IMG/VR virus record: IMGVR_UViG_3300010233_000085
Span: 5,999-39,975 of that record
Reading direction: 5' to 3' (one strand)
Source: a virus
Length of the DNA stretch: 33,977 bases
The notes under the pieces: model-generated
The model's input: the letters and a program-made list of their open reading frames with translations, nothing else
Databases searched by the model: none
What the model was told of the DNA's origin: nothing
Program-made: the position numbers and the translations under genes
Shown here: one piece after another, positions 28,454 through 33,977 of the stretch
How positions within the stretch are numbered: the stretch's first letter is position 1
Layout: every line of letters starts with the position of its first letter

Positions 28454-30310
28454 ATGGGACAGAACGTTTCCGACGATGATCTATTGAGTGCATTGGGCGG
28501 GAGCAATTCCGCGCCTCAGTCGTCGGGAGCAAATGTCTCGGATGAACAACTTTTGGGGGCGCTGGGGGGCACAGCGGCCCCATCCTCAGGAATACCCGCC
28601 CCATCTACAAAGACATCTGGCGCGCAGCCCTCCATGCTGGAATCCGCCTCTGCGGGCGTTCGCCAAGGGCTTCAGGATGTCATATCCAGCATCGACCCAA
28701 TCCAGCAATGGGTGGACAAGAAGATTGGCCCAATCACCCTTGGTGGACTCCTACCAAGCGGTAACCAGGCAGCGGCTTATCATGCCCAGGCCCGAAACCA
28801 ATTCCAGGGTCAATATGGGGATAGCGGGGCTGCAACTATAGGTAGAATAGGTGGTCAAATCGCGGGCTCACTCCCTGCCATGGCGGCGGGTGGGGAAGTT
28901 CTAGGTCCGGCACTCGCTGGAATTAGCCGTGCAGCCCCTACAGTAGCTCCTGCCGTCGATTTCCTGACCGGGGCAACCAAGGGCAACAAGTTGCTGCAAT
29001 TGGCCTCCAAGGGTGCGGCTGGGGCTGGCCAAGGCGCTGCGGCAGCTGCCCTAACCTCCGGTGGCTCGGATCAACCTGTAGGACAGCAAATCCAGCAAGG
29101 GGCCGAACTTGGGGCTACCTTAAATACAGCCCTACCGGCCGCGAAAGCCCTCGGGGGCAAGTTGTTCGATATTCTCCATAGCAGCGATATTGACCCGGAT
29201 CGTGCAGCCTTGGCGTCGGCCGCCATTAATAAATATGGCGTAAATCTTAGAGGGAGTCAGATCAGCGAATCTCCCTTTTCCCACTTCGCCGATTCGGCCA
29301 CCTCGAAACTACCCTTTAGCGGGCTGTCCGCTCAGAATGCGGAACAGAATGCGGCGATTACTAAGGCCGCCGCCAATCTCATGGGTGAAGATGCTCCTAA
29401 CCTTAAACCCGCCGTCATGGCCGCTGCCAAGACTCGCATCGGAAGTGTCTATAATGATGTCGCTGCTCGAACAAACCTTCAAGATAGCGATTCCATCCTA
29501 GCGGCTTTGGGTGATGTTGTTTCCAAAGTTTCTAATTATGCCACGGAAGGGGAACTTAAGCCCATTCAAAACATGGTGGCGCAGATTGCCAGCACTGTTG
29601 ACCCGGCGACAAAGACAATTCCCGGCGCCGCGTTCAAGTCACTTACGTCCCAAGATGGAATGCTTTCGAGCGCCGCCACGACTGGCTCTCCACCTATAAG
29701 GGCGGCGGCAAAGCTCATGAAGGGAGTTCTTAATCAGGCGTTGGAAAACTCTGCCGCTCCTCAAGACATTGCCGCCCTGAAACAGGCTGATCAACAATAC
29801 AAGGTTATGAAAACCATCGAACCGTTGGCGGCAAAATCCGGGCCTACGGGAATGCTTTCCCCCGCCCTTCTTCAAGGCGTTGTCAACAAATCCTATAAAC
29901 AAAGAGCTTATATGGGCGCGGGCGATCTTGGAGAATTGTCCGACATCAGCCAAGCATTTCTCAAGGAAACAACTAATAGCACAACCGCAGAGCGCAGTTT
30001 GTATTACAAAATGCTGTTGGGGGGCGCGGAAGGCGGGGGCGCGCTCTTGGCCTTTACCCATCCTGGCGTTTTGGCTCCCGTCGCTGGCGCATTGGCGACC
30101 GGAAAAATCGCCGGCGCTGCCCTCAGAAGCAAAGTCTATCAAAGAGCAATCTTAGGCGCCGCTACGAAAGGACAAGGCACGCTGAACTCTGTCCTCGGCT
30201 CTCGCGGCAATTCCTTGATGAGTGGCATTAACCCATATGCGCTGCCATCGTCCGTCATCGGAGCTAGACAACTCCAACTCAACCAGCCGCCAGAATCTGG
30301 CTCGCAGTGA
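28454..30310 (+). CDS. DNA ejection protein, 618 aa (pilot protein 3)
   Basis: A 618-residue Ala/Gly/Ser-rich protein in the position of the large ejection protein. The N-terminus has a duplicated short motif, VSDDDLLSALGG at 5-16 and VSDEQLLGALGG at 28-39, with proline-rich linkers. Residues about 125-215 hold hydrophobic small-residue segments (GGQIAGSLPAMAAGGEVLGP, AGAGQGAAAAALTSGGS) that could insert in a membrane, and another lies near 525-560 (GGAEGGGALLAFTHPGVLAP). The remainder is helical. It likely enters the periplasm with the DNA, like P22 gp16/gp20. No lysozyme domain is visible. Confidence 0.7.
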   Translation: MGQNVSDDDLLSALGGSNSAPQSSGANVSDEQLLGALGGTAAPSSGIPAPSTKTSGAQPSMLESASAGVRQGLQDVISSIDPIQQWVDKKIGPITLGGLLPSGNQAAAYHAQARNQFQGQYGDSGAATIGRIGGQIAGSLPAMAAGGEVLGPALAGISRAAPTVAPAVDFLTGATKGNKLLQLASKGAAGAGQGAAAAALTSGGSDQPVGQQIQQGAELGATLNTALPAAKALGGKLFDILHSSDIDPDRAALASAAINKYGVNLRGSQISESPFSHFADSATSKLPFSGLSAQNAEQNAAITKAAANLMGEDAPNLKPAVMAAAKTRIGSVYNDVAARTNLQDSDSILAALGDVVSKVSNYATEGELKPIQNMVAQIASTVDPATKTIPGAAFKSLTSQDGMLSSAATTGSPPIRAAAKLMKGVLNQALENSAAPQDIAALKQADQQYKVMKTIEPLAAKSGPTGMLSPALLQGVVNKSYKQRAYMGAGDLGELSDISQAFLKETTNSTTAERSLYYKMLLGGAEGGGALLAFTHPGVLAPVAGALATGKIAGAALRSKVYQRAILGAATKGQGTLNSVLGSRGNSLMSGINPYALPSSVIGARQLQLNQPPESGSQ

Positions 30311-30380
30311 AGCTTCCCGATATCCCTTGATGAAATTGTAAATCACCAATATCCCGATTATCGCCCAAGCATGAGACCAC

Positions 30381-31388
30381 ATGACCGCCAATATTCTCCC
30401 TAATGCCGTCAATCAATTCGTGGACATAAATGGCGCGCCACTCGTAGGCGGCGCTGTTTATTTTTATGAACCTGGTACTTTAGTTCCAGCAAATACTTGG
30501 CAAGATTCCGCCCAAACCATCCTTAACACAAACCCGATTATTCTGGATAGCCGAGGCCAAGCCATCATCTATGGCCAAGGAAGCTATCGCCAAATCGTTA
30601 ATGATAGCTTAGGCAATACGATCTGGGATGGGGAAATAGATCAGGTTGGTGAAGGCGTATTTGGTACCCAACAATCCATCGTTGGAGCTGCTACTACCGA
30701 TTTGGGCACAGTCGGGTCTAACAATATCCTAATTACTGGGACCCCAACAATAACGAGCTTTGGTGCTTCGGCAGTCCTCGACAATCCCACTTATCTAGTC
30801 GAGTTCGCCGGGATATGCACGCTCACTTATAACGCCTCAACTTTGGTCATTCCGGGCGCGGCTAATCTTGTCACCCAGGCAGGTTCCTACGCTCTCTTGG
30901 AATTTATCAATACAGCGGGTTGGTGGCAGGTTATTGCCTATTTTCCTTCTGCTGCAATTGGCGCATCGGGAACGGCTTCGACCTATAATATTGGTACGTC
31001 AGGAACCACTATCCCGCTTCTCAATGGGAACAATATCTACAGCGGTATAAGCAATTTCACGGCGCAGACCTATGGCACCGAATCTCCATTGACAGTTACC
31101 TCGAATGCCTCAATCCCGGATTTTTCGCTGGCCAATTATTTTACAGTCACAATCTCATCTAGCTACACACTCAGTAACCCTATCAATGTCCAACCAGGAC
31201 AATCTGGACTATTCCGCATTGCGCAGTCTTCAGGTTCTCTCGCAATAACGTGGGGTACTGCCTACAAATCAGCCGGAGGTATCGCAACAGTCAATCTGAG
31301 CGGAATTAGTAGCGGCGTGGATTATTTCGCCTTTTATGCCCATTCATCTTCCGAGATTGTCATCTCCCCTATGTTGAACATCTCATGA
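30381..31388 (+). CDS. Tail protein with P22 tailspike-type head-binding domain (1)
   Basis: A 335-residue protein whose first 84 residues form a P22 tailspike-like head-binding domain: VNQFVDINGAPLVGGAVYFY at 10-29, EPGTLVPANTWQDSAQT near 30-46, NTNPIILDSRGQAIIYG near 49-65 and NTIWDGE near 79-85. This part docks to the gp10-like neck. The remainder (about 90-335) is beta-rich, with no recognisable catalytic domain; normal tailspikes are over 600 residues, so it is probably a short fibre or adaptor. Two genes further on, the head-binding domain is repeated. The ATG at 30381 follows a 70-nt gap. Confidence 0.82.
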   Translation: MTANILPNAVNQFVDINGAPLVGGAVYFYEPGTLVPANTWQDSAQTILNTNPIILDSRGQAIIYGQGSYRQIVNDSLGNTIWDGEIDQVGEGVFGTQQSIVGAATTDLGTVGSNNILITGTPTITSFGASAVLDNPTYLVEFAGICTLTYNASTLVIPGAANLVTQAGSYALLEFINTAGWWQVIAYFPSAAIGASGTASTYNIGTSGTTIPLLNGNNIYSGISNFTAQTYGTESPLTVTSNASIPDFSLANYFTVTISSSYTLSNPINVQPGQSGLFRIAQSSGSLAITWGTAYKSAGGIATVNLSGISSGVDYFAFYAHSSSEIVISPMLNIS

Positions 31389-31729
31389 TTGGGCTATGCC
31401 CCGTCTTCTATGCGGGCCAGCACTCAGTTGGCGGGTTTCAATCCAACGCCACCCCGACCTATTCCGGCAATATAGGAATGGGCTCTGTCACTTCTGGTTC
31501 TCTCACCGCAGGACATTTAGGAGGGACCAGTGCATATACTTATGCGTGGTCACAAGTCCTCGGCCCTCCTGGGATTACGATAAATTCTCCAACGGCTTCC
31601 TCCACAACGACAACGGCACATCTATCTAGCGGAGATAACCTCATAGCCTATTTGCGTTGTACTGTGACGGACGGAGCATCAGTAGTCGTAAAATCCAATC
31701 AGATAACCCTTCAGTTCACATACGGGTAA
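31385..31729 (+). CDS. Small tail-region Ig/PKD-like protein, 114 aa
   Basis: A 114-residue protein between the two head-binding-domain genes, containing TSAYTYAWSQVLGPPGITIN at about 49-68 and LIAYLRCTVTDGASVVVKSN near 87-106, followed by a strand ending QFTYG. The Y-x-Y-x-W...G, C-x-V-T-D pattern resembles PKD/Ig-like domains used in extracellular adhesins. The start overlaps the previous stop by ATGA. It may be a fibre tip or a chaperone for the adjacent fibre; neither is certain. Confidence 0.55.
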   Translation: MIGLCPVFYAGQHSVGGFQSNATPTYSGNIGMGSVTSGSLTAGHLGGTSAYTYAWSQVLGPPGITINSPTASSTTTTAHLSSGDNLIAYLRCTVTDGASVVVKSNQITLQFTYG

Positions 31730-31730
31730 T

Positions 31731-32375
31731 ATGGTCACAGCATCAATCCTGCCAAACGGCGTTAATCAGTTCATCGATATCAATGGTAATCCATTGGTGG
31801 CTGGTAGCGTGGCTTTCTACGAGCCCGGCACTCTTGTCCCGATGGATACCTGGCAGGATTCCGGGCAGACGACTCTCAATACCAATCCCATCATTCTAGA
31901 TGCGCGCGGGCAGGCCATAATCTATGGGTCTGGGATATATCGTCAGCGGGTCAAGGATCAACTTGGAAACCTTATTTGGGATGCGCTTACAGCATCTCCC
32001 TATAGTCCGGCAAACCCGCCCCCGAGCGTTACATCTTTCTATGACATGCCGATCTATATGGAGGGTAAACCTGCTGCGGGCGAAGTTTATCCCGTTGTGA
32101 ACATCGTCCGCGATCTTAGTCTGCCCATAGCCTTGGCGGGCAGCATCATAACGATTTCATCGGGAACGCTACCAACTAGCAGTATTACCATCACACTTTA
32201 TAAGAACTCATCTTCGATCGGCACTATGGCGATTGACACTCTCGGCAATGTGGTTGTGACATTTTCCACCGAGATTTTCTTTGTGCCGCGAGATCAGTTT
32301 TCGATTACGTGGCCAGGATCGCAGGATGCAACAGCAGCAAATATAGCCATCACGCTTGTTTGGTCCGTTACCTAA
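31731..32375 (+). CDS. Tail protein with P22 tailspike-type head-binding domain (2)
   Basis: A 214-residue protein whose first 84 residues repeat the head-binding domain found 1.35 kb upstream. Counted by eye from ILPN to IWD, 62 of 79 positions are identical. The remaining 130 residues are a different beta-rich region (SLPIALAGSIITISSGTLPT, SSITITLYKNSSSIGT...IFFVPRDQFSITWPG). No enzymatic motif is seen. The stop shares a base with the next ATG (TAATG). The short length suggests an adaptor carrying the protein encoded next. Confidence 0.82.
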   Translation: MVTASILPNGVNQFIDINGNPLVAGSVAFYEPGTLVPMDTWQDSGQTTLNTNPIILDARGQAIIYGSGIYRQRVKDQLGNLIWDALTASPYSPANPPPSVTSFYDMPIYMEGKPAAGEVYPVVNIVRDLSLPIALAGSIITISSGTLPTSSITITLYKNSSSIGTMAIDTLGNVVVTFSTEIFFVPRDQFSITWPGSQDATAANIAITLVWSVT

Positions 32376-33571
32376 TGTCATTTTTCCCTTCGCTCCAGGC
32401 CCTCATTGGCTCGCATACCAGTAGCGGAGGCGCTGCCCATCAATGCGCGGTCGATTGGGTCAACAGGAACGTCTATATCATCGGTGGCGTATCACCGTCA
32501 GGCGATAATTACCTGGCCTCAGTTGGGTTGATTAGCGGGACCGAGCAAGTCTATGCGTTGCTCACCACTTACACGATCCCCATGGGAACGGTCGGGTTTC
32601 TTTCGGGGACATCCCCTGTGGGTCTCGACGCATTACAGCAAGTATATATTACATGGTTTGGCGGTAATGGCGGCGGCTTGGTTCAAGTCCAAGGCTCGAC
32701 GCTCGCCCAAATCGGTTCTGTCGGCAATAACGCACCGCCTCCCAGTTCATATATTCTTGCGGGCGGCACAATCTCCACCGTTACAGCATCCGGCATTCAA
32801 TATCTGCTAGGGACAGGACCGGGCAGCGGCGCGTCACTGCATGAAGTCCCGGTCTATAATCAAATCACGCTTACAAGTGTCGCATGGACCTATGGAACCG
32901 GAATAACAGGATCATTCGGCGCGCTGTCCTGTCCCGGCAAGACCGGAACAAATAATGCCTATGTGATTTATGGGCCAACCGGCTCGACCGACACGCAAAA
33001 GATTTACTTCAACAGAACTGATGTAACTGTCGGGAATACTGCCGTCGCCTCCTTTATCCCAACGGACATTAATGCGGGGTGGAGTTTTATATATCCGGTC
33101 GGCGTCTGCACCGATCAGACAGACGGCAACATTTTGATGTGGTGTCAGAACAGCCCCACCGCAACACTGGGGCAGGGCGCAATTGTCAAGTTAAACGCCA
33201 CAACAGGGATTATTATCTGGAATTGCTCCATCCCCGGCAATGCGCAGCCATACAATGCACAGTTCGCATTTTCAAATATTGTTCACCAAAAACTTGCCAT
33301 CGTCACGGGCGGTGTTGGTGGAACCATCACCACAATTGATACGTCTGCGGGGAGTTCGTCCACGTCCACCACTGGAATGGCCGGCCTTCAAGTAAATGGC
33401 TATCAATGCTACAATGACGATATTGGCGGCATTGTTTGCAATGCGAACTTCTCCAACACAACCGGCTCTCCCATTGCCCATAAGGCAATTTCGGCATTGC
33501 GCCGATTAACCAAGCCTTGGAGTTTCTTGCCACCAGCATTGACAAACTTAGCCATTTCCAAAGGGACTTGA
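32375..33571 (+). CDS. Probable receptor-binding/tailspike-type protein, 398 aa
   Basis: A 398-residue protein without a head-binding domain, in line with an adaptor gene just before it. It starts FFPSLQALIGSHTSSGGAAH and has repeated strand-turn patterns, including VYIIGGVSPSGDNY, YILAGGTISTVT, AYVIYGPTGSTDTQKIYF and LAIVTGGVGGTITTI, suggesting a beta-propeller or beta-solenoid. An in-frame TTG at 32309 gives a longer form but overlaps the previous gene; the ATG at 32375 shares a base with that stop. The last 163 bases overlap the lysozyme gene on the opposite strand, and its last 35 residues are of a different, basic composition, so its C-terminus may be the product of a recombination. Confidence 0.62.
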   Translation: MSFFPSLQALIGSHTSSGGAAHQCAVDWVNRNVYIIGGVSPSGDNYLASVGLISGTEQVYALLTTYTIPMGTVGFLSGTSPVGLDALQQVYITWFGGNGGGLVQVQGSTLAQIGSVGNNAPPPSSYILAGGTISTVTASGIQYLLGTGPGSGASLHEVPVYNQITLTSVAWTYGTGITGSFGALSCPGKTGTNNAYVIYGPTGSTDTQKIYFNRTDVTVGNTAVASFIPTDINAGWSFIYPVGVCTDQTDGNILMWCQNSPTATLGQGAIVKLNATTGIIIWNCSIPGNAQPYNAQFAFSNIVHQKLAIVTGGVGGTITTIDTSAGSSSTSTTGMAGLQVNGYQCYNDDIGGIVCNANFSNTTGSPIAHKAISALRRLTKPWSFLPPALTNLAISKGT

Positions 33572-33906
33572 TCGAACTGCTTTGAGGATACACGCTTCCA
33601 GATCGTCCACTTCGGATCGCAACCAAGGTTGAACACAAAGTCCAAGAGTGCAGAATATTGGTTGTCCGTGAGGCTTTCAGTTGCCCCGTCTATCTGCTTG
33701 CAAAGACGCTCCGCTGCTGTTTCCATATCATCCATCAGCCAAGAATCGGCCTGGACCTGAGTACATGTTTCGCCGTCCGCAACGATCAGATCCGTATGGC
33801 CGTAGCCGATTGTAAGGACACCACCGCTATCCCGGTAGGCAGTCAACACGCAACTTTCCTGCTCCTTCACCAAGTCTATTGCGGCTGAAGGAATGGCGCG
33901 GATCAT
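33409..33906 (-). CDS. Endolysin, GH24 phage lysozyme
   Basis: A 165-residue lysozyme with the GH24 catalytic triad at the spacing of T4 lysozyme: E17 in KEQESC, D26 in AYRDSGG and T32 in LTIGYGH. The domain continues through LTDNQYSALLDFVFNLGC and a conserved RRNAEIALWAMGE near the end. Its last 20 or so residues extend past the usual domain end and overlap the tail gene. The ATG at 33906 overlaps an upstream stop by ATGA; an in-frame ATG at 33930 and an open frame to the window edge mean a longer N-terminus cannot be ruled out. There is no clear signal anchor in the short form, so a holin would be needed. Confidence 0.93.
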   Translation of the reverse strand: MIRAIPSAAIDLVKEQESCVLTAYRDSGGVLTIGYGHTDLIVADGETCTQVQADSWLMDDMETAAERLCKQIDGATESLTDNQYSALLDFVFNLGCDPKWTIWKRVSSKQFDQVPLEMAKFVNAGGKKLQGLVNRRNAEIALWAMGEPVVLEKFALQTMPPISSL

Positions 33907-33977
33907 GCTGTTTGCCTTATAGGGCCGCATTCGGCCAGGAATCTTCGGCTTGTCCCGCCGGGTGGCGCGAATGCCGG
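33903..33977 (-). CDS. C-terminal fragment of an upstream minus-strand gene
   Basis: A frame entering from the right edge ends PGGTSRRFLAECGPIRQTA and stops at 33903-33905, overlapping the lysozyme ATG by four bases (ATGA). This kind of junction is general in this genome, so it may be the end of a lysis-cassette gene such as a holin or spanin. Only 24 codons are visible and the other two frames are also open for part of the interval, so identification is not possible. Confidence 0.3.
   Translation of the reverse strand, partial: PAFAPPGGTSRRFLAECGPIRQTA

Noticed and set aside
29639-30142. Minus-strand 167-aa frame opposite the large ejection protein
   Set aside because: It is antisense to a confident gene and has no domain or operon context.
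30152-30412. Minus-strand 86-aa frame with a hydrophobic segment (AWAIIGILVIYNFI) across the gap before the first head-binding-domain gene
   Set aside because: Two thirds of it overlap confident plus-strand genes, it lies in the middle of a plus-strand operon and has no good ribosome-binding site. It may be a remnant, but a gene cannot be supported.
1-33977. CRISPR arrays, insertion sequences, integrase, attachment sites and replication-origin iterons
   Set aside because: I found no regularly spaced repeats, transposase- or integrase-like proteins, or clustered iterons. Such genes may lie outside the window.

Overview
The window is part of the genome of a tailed phage (or prophage) with a P22-like, short-tailed (podovirus) architecture. 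The head and neck genes are of P22 type: terminase, a 730-residue portal, scaffold, P22-type coat protein, gp4- and gp10-like tail factors, Gly/Gln-rich ejection proteins, and two proteins with P22 tailspike-type head-binding domains. The host is probably an alphaproteobacterium, because an early gene (2549-2989) encodes a GcrA-like cell-cycle regulator, a family otherwise confined to that class. The species cannot be named from the sequence. Integrase, repressor, polymerase and helicase genes are not in the window, so lifestyle is undetermined.

Layout. (1) 1-1798, minus strand: an early operon of small stop/start-overlapping genes leading to an ERF single-strand annealing protein and a DUF1367-like protein cut by the window edge. 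Three of the genes encode peptides of 52-61 residues. (2) 1799-1875: a divergent control region in which two outward -35-like boxes share a palindrome. (3) 1876-6539, plus strand: an early/middle operon of small regulators and enzymes: a T5orf172/GIY-YIG-like protein, the GcrA-like protein, a Myb-like protein, an HNH nuclease, a DUF1376 replication-type protein, tiny membrane proteins and unknowns. (4) 6460-7084: a NusG-like protein followed by a hairpin-rich leader at the start of the late region. (5) 7085-14964: two virion-type proteins, small basic proteins, TerS, TerL, portal, scaffold and coat protein. (6) 15030-15713: an endonuclease VII-type HNH gene inserted after the coat gene, behind a 14-bp hairpin that reaches its ribosome-binding site. 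(7) 15710-20950: a run of virion-type beta-rich proteins, some with internal repeats. (8) 20947-30310: gp4-like, DUF115, gp10-like, collar-domain, sulfotransferase-GNAT fusion, three ejection-type proteins and an M15 peptidase. (9) 30381-33571: tail adaptor/spike genes with two tandem head-binding domains. (10) 33409-33977, minus strand: a GH24 lysozyme convergent with, and overlapping, the last tail gene.

How it fits together. The divergent region probably sets the balance between the leftward recombination operon and the rightward early operon. The NusG-like protein may act on the leader beside it to drive the long late operon. Packaging, capsid, neck and ejection genes follow in P22-like order. 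Most genes overlap their neighbour by 1-17 nt (ATGA, GTGA, TTGA, TGATG, TAATG), and many use GTG or TTG starts, so translation appears strongly coupled. All assignments rest on reading the sequence; no database search was run.
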